64,000 bases of DNA from positions 62,001 through 126,000 of the forward strand of contig JACKET010000016.1 of the NCBI GenBank assembly GCA_020632875.1. The letters run 5' to 3'. Made by a program: the position numbers and the translations under genes. The notes beneath the pieces are model-generated. The model did not search any database, was not told the DNA's origin, and saw only the letters and a list, made by a program, of their open reading frames with translations. Positions 24,938 to 33,716 of the stretch are shown piece by piece. The stretch is from Alphaproteobacteria bacterium. Lineage in GTDB: Bacteria > Myxococcota_A > UBA796 > GCA-2862545. The number at the start of each line of letters is the position of its first letter. Positions within the stretch are counted from its first letter, which is position 1.

Positions 24938-25507
24938 ATGCGTCCAATCGTCCTCGCCAGCACCAGCCCGTACCGCGCCCGGATCCTCGCCGAGGCGGGC
25001 ATTCCGTACGTGGTCGTGCCACCCGGCGTCGACGAGACGGCGTTCGCCGACCCCGATCCCGCGAAGAGGGCCGTCGCCATCGCCGTCGCGAAGGCGCGCG
25101 CCGTCGCCTCCGATGGCATCGTGCTCGCGGCCGATCAGGTCGTGTACGACCCCGACTCCGGCGAGGTGTTCGGAAAGCCGCGTGACACCGACGATCACGT
25201 GCGCAGGCTGCTCGGCCTGCGCGGCCGCACGCACGATCTCGTGACGGGCTGGGCGGTCGTTTGCGACGGGGCCCTGCGCTCCGGCGTCGAACGCACGCGG
25301 ATCACCGTCCGGGACGTGAGCGAGGCCGAGATCCGCGCCTACGTGGCGACCGGTGAGGCATCCGGATGCGCGGGTGGCTACGCGGCCGAGGCGCGGGGCG
25401 GGTTCCTGATCGAGCGCGTCGAGGGGGACTGGCTGAACGTCATCGGCCTCCCGTTGTTCCGCGTGTGGGACGCTCTCCGCGATCTGGGGTGGAGGTTCGA
25501 TGGGTGA
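24938..25507 (+). CDS. maf: Maf-family nucleoside triphosphate pyrophosphatase
   Basis: 189 aa, the family length. Maf proteins hydrolyse dTTP, UTP and modified nucleotides to monophosphates. Motifs fit: ASTSPYRARIL at the start (usual ASxSPRRxxLL), the catalytic AADQVV and the GKPRD that follows, then the YVATGEASGCAGGY region that closes the active site. ATG 24938 starts the protein right at the first strand; upstream in-frame ATGs give atypical extensions overlapping the promoter of the other strand. Followed by an 8-bp overlap with the uracil-DNA glycosylase gene, so both may act in nucleotide-pool and DNA-base quality control. Confidence 0.9.
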   Translation: MRPIVLASTSPYRARILAEAGIPYVVVPPGVDETAFADPDPAKRAVAIAVAKARAVASDGIVLAADQVVYDPDSGEVFGKPRDTDDHVRRLLGLRGRTHDLVTGWAVVCDGALRSGVERTRITVRDVSEAEIRAYVATGEASGCAGGYAAEARGGFLIERVEGDWLNVIGLPLFRVWDALRDLGWRFDG

Positions 25508-26291
25508 GGGCGAGCTCGAGGCGCTGGTCCGCGACGTGCGTGCCGCGCTCGACGACCTCGCCGCGCGCGGGATCCGCGAAGAGCTCGTCACGGCGGCGCT
25601 CCCCGCGGGTGACGAGACCGAGGCGCCGCGCTCCGAAGACCGTCCCGAGCCCGTGTCCGCGTGGACCGACCTCGCGCGGGGTGCCCGTGTCACCGGCCCC
25701 GTGGGGGCCGCCGCGCTGCGGCAGATCCGCGAAGAGCTCGGCGACTGCACGCGCTGCGGCCTCTGCAAGACCCGGAAGAACATCGTCTTCGGCGTGGGCT
25801 CCGGCGAGGCCGACCTCGTCGTGGTGGGCGAGGGCCCGGGCCAGCAGGAGGACGAGCAGGGCGAGCCGTTCGTCGGCCCGGCGGGTCAGATGCTCGACAA
25901 GATGCTCGAGAACGTGCTGGGGCTCGGCCGTACCCAGACCTACATCCTCAACGTCGTGAAGTGCCGCCCGCCGAAGAACCGGAACCCGCTGCCCGACGAG
26001 GTCGAGGCGTGCCGCCCGTTCATGGAGGCGCAGATCCGCGCGCTTCAGCCGAAGGTGATGCTCGTGCTCGGGTCGGTCGCGTGGAAGACGCTCATGCAGA
26101 CGGAGCAGGGGATCATGCGCGCGCGCGGGCGGTGGCACGTCTACCGCGACCCGGGGTCGGATTTCACCGTGCCCGTGATGCCCACGTTCCACCCGGCCTA
26201 CCTGCTGCGCACGCCCGAAGACAAGCGGCTGACGTTCGCCGATCTCAAGGCGGTCCGCCAGCGGTACGACGACGAGGGCGGACGGCGCTGA
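25500..26291 (+). CDS. Family 4 uracil-DNA glycosylase (4Fe-4S)
   Basis: 263 aa from ATG 25500, overlapping maf by 8 bp. Removes uracil from DNA. The four iron-sulfur ligands are visible: C83 and C86 in CTRCGLC, the Cys of NVVKCRPPKNRNP and the Cys of EACRPF. Catalytic and binding motifs GEGPGQQEDEQGEPFVG and TFHPAYLLR (HPxxLL) match the family. An N-terminal ~75-residue extension (Ala/Glu-rich) precedes the core, as in many family 4 enzymes fused to disordered leaders. Confidence 0.93.
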   Translation: MGEGELEALVRDVRAALDDLAARGIREELVTAALPAGDETEAPRSEDRPEPVSAWTDLARGARVTGPVGAAALRQIREELGDCTRCGLCKTRKNIVFGVGSGEADLVVVGEGPGQQEDEQGEPFVGPAGQMLDKMLENVLGLGRTQTYILNVVKCRPPKNRNPLPDEVEACRPFMEAQIRALQPKVMLVLGSVAWKTLMQTEQGIMRARGRWHVYRDPGSDFTVPVMPTFHPAYLLRTPEDKRLTFADLKAVRQRYDDEGGRR

Positions 26292-26327
26292 CGGGGTTAC
26301 GGGGCCGGTCCATCCGATGGAGCCGTC

Positions 26328-27821
26328 ATGTCCCGACCCAAGGTGAGCCGCCAGCGCAAGGCCGACCTGCGCGCCGATCGCGTCGAGCCCAGCGAGGCCG
26401 ATGCCACGCCCGCGTCCACCTCTGCGAAGCCCTCGGCTCCGGCGCCCGCCGTGGCCCCGCGCCCGCGCCTCGACACCGACGACCTGCTCGCGCTCGCGTC
26501 GATGGATCCGGCCGAGCTGGCGGCCCTGATGGAGGGTGCGGTCCGCGCAGACGCGCTCGAGGTCGGCGAAGAGGTGCGCGGCACCGTGACGGCCGTGACC
26601 GACCAGCAGATCCTGGTCGACATCGGGCGCAAGGCCGAGGCCTGGATGGAGCGGGGCGACCTGCCGGACGTCCACGTGGGCCAGGAGGTCACCGCGTACG
26701 TCCTGCACGCCGAGGAGTCCGGTGTCCGGATCTCGACGCGCCTGTCGGGCTCGGCGGCGAGCGCGCACCTCGAAGAGGCCGAGGAATCGGGCGCTCCGGT
26801 CGAGGGCCACGTCGCGTCGATGAACTCCGGCGGGTTCGAGGTCCGCATCGGCGACGTGCGCGCGTTCTGCCCGCGGTCGCTCATCTCGCGGCACCACGTC
26901 GACGCGCCCGAGGTGTTCGTCGGCCAGACCCTGCAGTTCAAGGTCATCGAGACGGGCGAGAAGATCGTGCTGTCGCGCCGGGCTCTCGAAGAGGAGCGCG
27001 CCGAGCAGATGGCGTCGACGTTCTGGAAGAGCGTCGAGGTCGGGCAGCAGCTCGACGGGGTCGTGCGGAACGTCCAGCCGTTCGGCGCGTTCGTCGATCT
27101 CGGCGGTGTCGATGGCCTCATCCCGAAGCGCGAGCTCTCGTGGGGCGACGACTCGCCGGCCGATCGGGTCGCGGTGGGCGAGCAGGTCACGGTCCGCGTG
27201 CTCGAGGTCGATTTCGAGCGCAAGAAGCTCACGCTCTCCCTCAAGGATCCCGACCAGGCGCCCTGGCGCACCGTCGGCTCCGAGTTCGTCGAAGGCGGTG
27301 TCTACGAGGGCACGGTCGTGCGGCTCACGTCGTTCGGCGCGTTCGTGCGCCTGGCGGACGGCCTCGACGGCCTGGTGCACACGAGCCGCCTCGCCGCGGG
27401 CGTCCCGAAGGTGGGCGACGCGCTGAAGGTGCGCGTCCTGGCGCTCGATCACGAACGGCAGCGCATCTCGCTCGCGCCGTTCGTCGAGGGCACCGCCGAA
27501 GCCACGGCCGAGGAGGAGGTCGTGAGCGGCACGGTGGCCGAGGTCATGCGGAACGGGGTGGTGGTGCAGCTCGACGACGGCCGCACGGGCTGGCTCCCGG
27601 CCGGCGAGGTCGAGCTTCCCGCGGGCACGATGTTGGCGCAGCGGTTCCGGCGCGGGAAGCAGGTCCAGGCGCGCGTGAAGGACGCGTCGCGCGGCAGCCG
27701 CCTGACCCTCACGATGCGCCAGGCCGCCGAAGAGGACTGGCGCGCCCACGCGGCCCCGAAGAAGCCCGAGAGCTTCGGGACCTTCGGCGATCTGTTCGCG
27801 GGTCTGAACCTGAAGAAGTAG
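26328..27821 (+). CDS. S1-domain RNA-binding protein (ribosomal protein S1-like, five repeats)
   Basis: 497 aa from ATG 26328. After a ~75-residue low-complexity lead, five S1 OB-folds follow, starting near EEVRGTVTAV, GAPVEGHVAS, GQQLDGVVRN, EGTVVRLTSF and VVSGTVAEVM. Repeats 3 and 4 carry the classic PFGAFVDL and SFGAFVRL beta-turns; repeats 1, 2 and 5 are divergent. Such proteins bind single-stranded RNA on or off the ribosome. Whether this is the housekeeping S1 or a paralogue cannot be decided here. The stop is 4 bp before the first array repeat unit. Confidence 0.87.
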   Translation: MSRPKVSRQRKADLRADRVEPSEADATPASTSAKPSAPAPAVAPRPRLDTDDLLALASMDPAELAALMEGAVRADALEVGEEVRGTVTAVTDQQILVDIGRKAEAWMERGDLPDVHVGQEVTAYVLHAEESGVRISTRLSGSAASAHLEEAEESGAPVEGHVASMNSGGFEVRIGDVRAFCPRSLISRHHVDAPEVFVGQTLQFKVIETGEKIVLSRRALEEERAEQMASTFWKSVEVGQQLDGVVRNVQPFGAFVDLGGVDGLIPKRELSWGDDSPADRVAVGEQVTVRVLEVDFERKKLTLSLKDPDQAPWRTVGSEFVEGGVYEGTVVRLTSFGAFVRLADGLDGLVHTSRLAAGVPKVGDALKVRVLALDHERQRISLAPFVEGTAEATAEEEVVSGTVAEVMRNGVVVQLDDGRTGWLPAGEVELPAGTMLAQRFRRGKQVQARVKDASRGSRLTLTMRQAAEEDWRAHAAPKKPESFGTFGDLFAGLNLKK

Positions 27822-27825
27822 TGCG

Positions 27826-28187
27826 TCTACCCCTTACTTCGCGCGCAAGCGCGCTGCGCGGCTCGCCTATGGCGGCCTTGCGGTTCGTGGACCCGGCAGT
27901 CCCAGGATCCGGTTCCCCTGGGGCTTCGAGCCCCTGCGGTGTGGCGAAGGGGAACCGGACCCTGCGGACGTGCCTGACGGGATCGAGGAGGTCAGGAGAG
28001 CCCCGGATCGGCACGGCGCTCGAGGCCCGACCCGTGCCCAGCCGCAGGCGGTGCGCGTGCGCGTGCGCGTGCGCGATGGGGCGCTCCGAGCGGGATTCCG
28101 GCTCGTCGTAGACGAAGGCGTCGCGCCTGTCGGCCGCGGGATCCCGGCTCGTCGGAGAGGACGGGGATGGCGGGTGTGAACGTCCGG
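27826..28187 (+). repeat. Array B unit 1 (type X, 362 bp)
   Basis: Type X unit, same as array D unit 2. After the common body it carries a different 3' half with four copies of the hexamer gcgtgc and ends with the joining motif ggatggcgggtgtgaacgtc. It lacks the tctgcgtcatctgcg arm. Confidence 0.85.
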
Positions 28188-28673
28188 TCTACCCATTACT
28201 CCGCGCGCGGAGCGCTGCGCGGCTCGCCTATGGCGGCCTTGCGGTTCGTAGACCCGGCAGTCCCAGGATCCGGTTCCCCTGGGGCTTCGAGCGTCTTTGG
28301 GGTGCCGAAGGGGAACCGGACCCTGCGGACGTGCCTGACGGGGCCGATGGGGCTGTCGGGAGACCGCCGTGTCGCGGGTGTCGGCTGCGGGATCCCAGCC
28401 GGGTGGCAGACAGCGGAGCTGGCCTGCTCTGGTGAGCTCCGCTCCCGGTCCGTCGCCAGGCCCCCTCGGCAATCGGGGCAGCAGCACCTCTCGCCCCGCC
28501 CGCGCCGCTCCTTCTGCGTCATCTGCGCCCTTCTGCGTCATCTGCGTGAGGCAGATCCCGGGCGCGCCCCCGAACCCCGTCGTCGGGAGCATCGGAGAGG
28601 GCGCCGCTGCGGGTGTCGGCCGCCGGATCCCGGCTCGTCGTAGAGGACGGGGATGGCGGGTGTGAACGTCCGG
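28188..28673 (+). repeat. Array B unit 2 (type Y, 486 bp)
   Basis: Type Y unit, best-preserved copy. After the common body it has a 9-bp hairpin (AGCGGAGCT / AGCTCCGCT enclosing cctgctctggtg) and then the same arm found in elements A and C, ending in two tctgcgtcatctgcg copies at about 28513-28550. Confidence 0.85.
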
Positions 28674-29136
28674 TCTACCCATTACTTCGCGCGCGGGCGC
28701 TGCGCGGCTCGCCTATGGCGGCCTTGCGGTTCGTAGACCCGGCAGTCCCAGGATCCGGTTCCCCTGGGGCTTCGAGCGTCTTTGGGGTGCCGAAGGGGAA
28801 CCGGACCCTGCGGACGTGCCTGGCGGGACCGATGGGGCTGTCGGGAGACCGCCGTGTCGCGGGTGTCGGCTGCGGATCCCAGCCGGGTGGCAGACAGCGG
28901 AGCTGGCCTGCTCTGGTGAGCTCCGCTCCCGGTCCGTCGCCAGGCCCCCTCGGCAATCGGGGCAGCAGCGTCTCTCGCCCCGCCCGCGCCGCTCCTTCTG
29001 CGTCATCTGCGCCCTTCCTTCTGCGTCATCTGCGTGAGGCAGATCATCTCGTCGGGAGCATCGGAGGCCGCTGCGCGATCGGCCGCGCCGGATCCCGGCT
29101 CGTCGTAGAGGACGGGGATGGCGGGTGAACGTCCGG
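28674..29136 (+). repeat. Array B unit 3 (type Y, 463 bp)
   Basis: Nearly identical to unit 2, with small indels in the palindrome and after the tctgcgtcatctgcg arm, where part of the tail is deleted. Confidence 0.8.
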
Positions 29137-29559
29137 CATCTTCGCGGGCTGCGCGGCGCGGCGGCCTTGCGGTTGTCGGCAGTCCCAGGATCCGGTTCCC
29201 CTGGGGCTTCGAGCGTCTTTGGGGTGCCGAAGGGGAACCGGACCCTGCGGACGTGCCTGACGGGACCGATGGGGCTGTCGGGAGACCGCCGTGTCGCGGG
29301 TGTCGGCGGCGGATCCCAGCCGGGTGGCAGACAGCGGAGATGGCCTGCTCTGGTGAGCTCCGCTCCCGGTCCGTCGCCAGGCCCCCTCGGCAATCGGGGC
29401 AGCGTCTCTCGCCCCGCCCGCGCCGCTCTTTCTGCGTCATCTGCGCCCTTCTGCGTCATCTGCGTGAGGCAGATCCCGGGCGCGCCCCCGAACCCCGTCG
29501 TCGGGAGCATCGGAGAGGGCGCCGCTGCGGGTGTCGGCCGCCGGATCCCGGCTCGTCGT
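29137..29559 (+). repeat. Array B unit 4 (degenerate type Y)
   Basis: The leading tctaccc and palindrome are mostly lost; the hairpin, the AGCGGAG(A/C)T segment and the tctgcgtcatctgcg arm remain. Confidence 0.7.
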
Positions 29560-29960
29560 CCCAGGATGGCCGGTCTCCCCTGGGGCTTCGAGCGGCTCGC
29601 CTATGGCTTTGGGGTTCCGAAGGGAAGTCCCAGGATCCGGTTCCCCTGGGGCTTCGAGCGTCTTTGGGGTGCCGAAGGGGAACCGGACCCTGCGGACGTG
29701 CCTGACGGGGCCGATGGGGCTGTCGGGAGACCGCCGTGTCGCGGGTTTCGGCTGCGGGATCCCAGCAGGGTGGCAGACAGCGGAGCTGGCCTGCTCTGGT
29801 GAGCTCCGCTCCCGGTCCGTCGCCAGGCCCCCTGGCCAATCGGGGAAGCAGCACCTCTCGCCCCGCCCGCGCCGCTCCTTCTGCGTCATCCGCGGCCTTC
29901 TGCGTCATCTGCGTGAGGCAGATCCCGTTCGCGCCCCGAACTCCGTCGTCGGGAGCGTCG
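29560..29960 (+). repeat. Array B unit 5 (rearranged type Y)
   Basis: Starts with a duplicated and scrambled ccaggat...cccctggggcttcgag block, then continues as a normal type Y unit to the arm at about 29878-29920. Confidence 0.65.
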
Positions 29961-30055
29961 ACCAGGGCCCTTCGACGTGCGATCGAGCCTGCACGCGCCG
30001 GGAGTCGGAACCCGCCGTCACCCGAGAACGCTGTGCTGCACGAGATCCGAACGAG

Positions 30056-30637
30056 CTACTCGGAGCGCTCGTCCATCTTGCCGTCGCCGTCGGTGTCGGT
30101 GCCGGTGCGGACGACGTTGCCTTCGGCGTCGAAGCGCTCCCACACGTCGATCTTGCCGTCGCCGTCGGTGTCGCGCTCTTTGCGCGAGAGCATCGTCTTG
30201 CCGTCGGCCGTCTCGTAGTATTTGAAGACGTTCGACTTGCCGTCGGTCTCGGTGTCGTACTCGGACATCACGCGCTTGCCGTCGCGGTAGTGGTCGACCC
30301 AGTCGAAGTTGCCGTCGTAGTCGGAGTCCATCTCCTCCTTCTTCAGGCGCCCGTCGTCGTCGAAGTACGAGATGAGATCGATGCGACCGTCGTGGTTCAG
30401 ATCGACCTCCTTCTTCACGAGCAGCCGATCTTCGGTGCGCTCGCGGAAGTAGTTGATGATGTCGGGCTTCCCGTCGACGTCGAGGTCGACCTCCTGCTGG
30501 AGCAATCCCTGCTCGGGGAGCTCGCGCTCGGTGATCTGGCTCTGGATATCATCGTTGGACTGTGGGCCTTGCCCGTCCTTCTTCGCCTTGCAGCCGACGG
30601 CGAGGGCGCTGAGGAGGAGGACAGTGACGACGCGCAT
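30056..30637 (-). CDS. Lipoprotein with six Asp-rich (calcium-binding-like) repeats
   Basis: 193 aa from ATG 30637. Lipobox LAVGC, lipidated Cys at 16. From about residue 48 six repeats of ~24 residues follow; each has an acidic D-x-D-x-DG-x-x-D loop (DLDVDGKPD, DLNHDGRID, DSDYDGNFD, DTETDGKSN, DTDGDGKID, DTDGDGKMD) and an aromatic strand such as YF or WERF. This is the pattern of thrombospondin type 3/EF-hand-like calcium loops. Probably a surface or periplasmic calcium-dependent protein; no partner identified. Own promoter at 30676-30703. Confidence 0.85.
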   Translation of the reverse strand: MRVVTVLLLSALAVGCKAKKDGQGPQSNDDIQSQITERELPEQGLLQQEVDLDVDGKPDIINYFRERTEDRLLVKKEVDLNHDGRIDLISYFDDDGRLKKEEMDSDYDGNFDWVDHYRDGKRVMSEYDTETDGKSNVFKYYETADGKTMLSRKERDTDGDGKIDVWERFDAEGNVVRTGTDTDGDGKMDERSE

Positions 30638-30675
30638 GGAAGACCTCGGTTCGCGGGTGAGCCGCGCACCCGCGC

Positions 30676-30703
30676 ATCTTAGCGGTCATTGTCCGTCTTG
30701 CAA
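30676..30703 (-). promoter_or_regulatory. Promoter of the Asp-rich lipoprotein
   Basis: Minus strand: TTGCAA (30703-30698), 16-bp spacer, TAAGAT (30681-30676), ~38 nt before the start codon. Confidence 0.5.
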
Positions 30704-30734
30704 ACGCGGGCTATTGGCGCGCCGTGGAGGGCAC

Positions 30735-31916
30735 GTGAGCCGAGGTCGCCTGATCATCGTCGACGATGAACCCGTCATCCTGCGGCTGCTCGCGTCCGTC
30801 TTCGAGGGCGAGGGCTACGATCTCGTCACGTGCGCAGACGGGCGCAGCGCGATGGAGGCCATCGACGCCGGCGTCGACGTCCTGCTGACCGACAAGAACC
30901 TCCCGGATGTCGGGGGTCTCGAGCTGCTCGAGCACGCGAAGCAGCGCCAGCCCGACTGCGAAGTGCTGATCATCACCGGCTACGCCTCGCTCGATACGGT
31001 GCTTCGCGCGATGCATCTCGACGCGTTCGACTACATCGTGAAGCCGCCGAAAGACATCTTCCACGTCAAGCGGAAGGTCGGGCAGGCCTTCGCGAAAGTG
31101 CGCCTCGCACGCGAGAACAAAGAGCTCCTCGCCCGCCTGAAGGAGCGCAACGCCGAGCTCGAGGCCGCGCTCGAAGAGCTCAAAGAGGTGCAGGCCGAGC
31201 TCATCCAGTCTGAAAAACTCGCTGGAATCGGCACTCTCGCGGCCGGCATCGCGCACGAGATCAGCAGCCCGCTGTTCGGTGTCATGGGCCTTGCAGAGGC
31301 GATCCAGGAGGAAGAGGATCGCGAGCTCGTGAACGGCTACGCGCGCGAAATCGTCGACTACTCGCGCACCATCAAGGAGATCGTGGTGCAGCTCTCGGGC
31401 TACAGCCGCACGGCCGAGCTCGAGTACCACACCACCGTCGAGCTCTCGAAGGTGATCGCCGACGCCGTGAAGCTCGTGCGGCGCAGCCTCGGCGCAGAGC
31501 CCATGCAGGTCGTGCTCGACGTGGCCGACGACCTGCACATCAACGCGCGCACCAACGAGATCCAGCAGGTGTTCGTGAACCTCGTGAAGAACGCGCTCGA
31601 AGCGATCGCGGAGCGCCACGGCGAGTCCGACGAGGGCTGCCTGACCGTCACGGCGGGGCGCGACGCGCGCGGCACCTGGATCGAGGTCCGCGACAACGGC
31701 GACGGCATCCCGCCCGACCGGGTCGGCGCGATCTTCGATCCGTTCTACACGACCAAGCCCCCCGGCCGCGGCACGGGCCTCGGGCTGAACATCGTCTACC
31801 GGATCGTGACGAAGTACCGCGGCACCATCTCGGTCGAGAGCATCGTGGGCTCGGGTACCCAGTTCACGCTCCGGTTCCCGGGCGACAACGGCGAGGCGGA
31901 CGCCGGAGGGTACTGA
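30735..31916 (+). CDS. REC-histidine kinase hybrid
   Basis: 393 aa from GTG 30735, GGAGG 6 nt upstream. Order: receiver domain (D10, D11, phospho-acceptor D53 in LLTDKNLPD, K in IVKPPKD), coiled coil (about 130-160), then histidine kinase with H174 in AGIAHEISSP, N-box NLVKNALEAI, G1 DNGDGIP and G2 GTGLGLN. All residues needed for phosphotransfer are there. No sensor or membrane segment, so it is a cytoplasmic relay whose input is phosphorylation of its own receiver. First gene of the six-gene plus-strand unit. Confidence 0.93.
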   Translation: MSRGRLIIVDDEPVILRLLASVFEGEGYDLVTCADGRSAMEAIDAGVDVLLTDKNLPDVGGLELLEHAKQRQPDCEVLIITGYASLDTVLRAMHLDAFDYIVKPPKDIFHVKRKVGQAFAKVRLARENKELLARLKERNAELEAALEELKEVQAELIQSEKLAGIGTLAAGIAHEISSPLFGVMGLAEAIQEEEDRELVNGYAREIVDYSRTIKEIVVQLSGYSRTAELEYHTTVELSKVIADAVKLVRRSLGAEPMQVVLDVADDLHINARTNEIQQVFVNLVKNALEAIAERHGESDEGCLTVTAGRDARGTWIEVRDNGDGIPPDRVGAIFDPFYTTKPPGRGTGLGLNIVYRIVTKYRGTISVESIVGSGTQFTLRFPGDNGEADAGGY

Positions 31917-31918
31917 GC

Positions 31919-33670
31919 GTGCGCCTCTGGCTGCGGTTCGCGCTCGTCATCGCCGCGGTCAGCGCGCTCTCCCTGCTGTTCTTCGGCACGTGGGCGCAGT
32001 GGGCGACGGGGACCTCCGCGACCGAGGCGGCCGTCGCGGCGCAGCTGCGTGACGCCCGCGCCATCGCCACGTCGGTGGGGCGGTGGCTCGACGGCCAGTC
32101 CGACTTCCTGCTCGGCTGGGCCGGGACGTTCCCGGTGGCCACCCTGGATCCGGAGCGCCAGACCGGGCTCCTGCGCGCGGTGCTCACGTCGGTGCCGTCG
32201 GCCGTGACCGTCGTGCTGGTCGACGGGGACGGCCAGCTCGTCGTCGACCCCGTGTACCTCGAAGAGAAGGGCGGGGGCTCCGAGCAGCGCGCGCTCGCGC
32301 TCGTCGAGCGCCTGCCCGTGACCGGCGCGCTGGAGTCGAGCGCCGGGCTCGCGCTGGGCGCGTTCTGGTCGCCGGATGGCGTGCACACGTCCGTGCCCAT
32401 CGCCGTGGTCGCGTCCGAAGACCCGCCCATCGTTCTCGGCGCGGACATCGATCTCGTCGTCGCTGCCGAGCTCTCCGCGCAGTCGAGCGCCACGCGCGCC
32501 GTGCTGCTGGTCGACGGCGCGAAGACGGTCGTGGGGCCGCCACACCCGCTGCTCCGCCTGGACCTCGTCGAAGGGCTGCTCGGGAACCTCGCCGACTTCG
32601 CGTACCAGTCGAACGGCACCGACGTGCAGGGTGCCGCCGCGCCGGTGTCGGGCACCGACTGGTCGATCGTCGTCCTCGAGCCGGCCGAGGTCGCGCTCGA
32701 GCCCGCGAACCGCATCCGGCGCAGCCTGATCTTCGCGGTGTCGCTCGCCATGGTCGTCGCGACCCTGCTCGGATTCGTGATGGGCCGGTGGTTCACAGAG
32801 CCCATCGCACGCCTCCGCGACACCGCGCTCGTGCTCGCCGAGGGGCGGTACGGCGCCCGCGCCGAGGTCGAGAGCCAGGACGAGGTCGGGGAGCTCGCCC
32901 GGGCCTTCAACCACCTCTCGTCCCGCCTGAAGGAGAACCAGGGCGAGATCCTCCGCCAGCGCTCCGAGATCGAGGCGTTCAACCAGGAGCTCCAGCAGCG
33001 CGTCGACGCCGCCACCGCCGACCTCCGCGAGGCGCAGGAGCACCTCGTCCGCTCCGGGCAGCTCGCCGCCGTCGCGCAGCTCGGCGCAGGCATGGCCCAC
33101 GAGCTCAACAACCCCCTGATGGCCATCCTCGGGCTCACGCAGATCCTGCGCGCCCGGGCGGGCGACGGCGGCATGGTGGGCGTGCTCGACGACCTCGAAG
33201 CGGAGGCCGCGCGCTGCCGGGACGTGCTGGACGCGCTCCTCAAGCTCACGAACGGCGAAGAGCCCGCGGGCTCGGCGTCCGCGCGCCTCGACGAGATCCT
33301 CGCCGACGTGCGCACCGCGCTCGTGGCCGCCATCCGCGACAGTGGCGTCACGGTCGAGTGGGTCGCCATCCCCGAGGTCGCCGTGGCGGTCGACGCGGCG
33401 CTCGCGGTCGGCGCCTTCGGGCAGCTCGTCGCGGCGTTGCTCAAGGGATTGCCCCGCGGTGCGACCCTCACGGTGTCCGCCGAGCTCGAATCGAACGCCG
33501 CCGTCGTGCTCCTCGCGCCCGACCAGGAGGTCGGCATCGTGCAGGACGACTGGATGGCGTCGGGGCTGGACGTCTGGGTCGCCCGGCAGACGCTCGACCG
33601 CTTCGGAGGCCAGCTCGTGGAGCCCCTCGACGACAGCGCCGCGTGGCGCGTCCGCCTCCCGCGCGCCTGA
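31919..33670 (+). CDS. Membrane histidine kinase-like protein with degenerate ATPase domain
   Basis: 583 aa from GTG 31919. N-terminal membrane span (LVIAAVSALSLLFFGTW), a ~230-residue extracytoplasmic sensor region, second span (SLIFAVSLAMVVATLLGFVMG), HAMP, coiled coil and a dimerisation H-box with H394 in GMAHELNNPLMAIL. The following ATP-binding domain lacks N, G1 and G2 box glycines and asparagines (it reads IPEVAVAVDAAL and similar), so autophosphorylation of its own is unlikely. It may sense and relay by dimerising with the intact kinase upstream or the one at 40512. Start 2 nt after the previous stop. Confidence 0.87.
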   Translation: MRLWLRFALVIAAVSALSLLFFGTWAQWATGTSATEAAVAAQLRDARAIATSVGRWLDGQSDFLLGWAGTFPVATLDPERQTGLLRAVLTSVPSAVTVVLVDGDGQLVVDPVYLEEKGGGSEQRALALVERLPVTGALESSAGLALGAFWSPDGVHTSVPIAVVASEDPPIVLGADIDLVVAAELSAQSSATRAVLLVDGAKTVVGPPHPLLRLDLVEGLLGNLADFAYQSNGTDVQGAAAPVSGTDWSIVVLEPAEVALEPANRIRRSLIFAVSLAMVVATLLGFVMGRWFTEPIARLRDTALVLAEGRYGARAEVESQDEVGELARAFNHLSSRLKENQGEILRQRSEIEAFNQELQQRVDAATADLREAQEHLVRSGQLAAVAQLGAGMAHELNNPLMAILGLTQILRARAGDGGMVGVLDDLEAEAARCRDVLDALLKLTNGEEPAGSASARLDEILADVRTALVAAIRDSGVTVEWVAIPEVAVAVDAALAVGAFGQLVAALLKGLPRGATLTVSAELESNAAVVLLAPDQEVGIVQDDWMASGLDVWVARQTLDRFGGQLVEPLDDSAAWRVRLPRA

Positions 33671-33716
33671 CGCGTGCTAAGAAAGAAAGGGGCCGGACCA
33701 GGGAGCAAGTGCGCGC

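Larger units (their letters stand above)
27826..29960. repeat. Repeat array B: five head-to-tail units of the dispersed family
   Basis: Units begin at tctaccc(c/a)ttact at 27826, 28188 and 28674; two more degenerate units start near 29137 and 29560. All share a body with the GCGCGC-AA-GCGCGC palindrome, ctcgcctatggcggccttg and a 12-bp hairpin (TCCGGTTCCCCT / AGGGGAACCGGA, ~28-nt loop). Indels that are not multiples of three separate copies, so it is non-coding. It lies between the 3' ends of convergent genes. Between 29961 and 30055 I see nothing. Confidence 0.85.

Noticed and set aside
27867..29800. Several overlapping open frames of 100-380 codons in array B (similar ones in array D)
   Set aside because: Copies of the repeat differ by indels not divisible by three, so no frame is kept between units; no ribosome-binding sites; non-coding repeat explains them.
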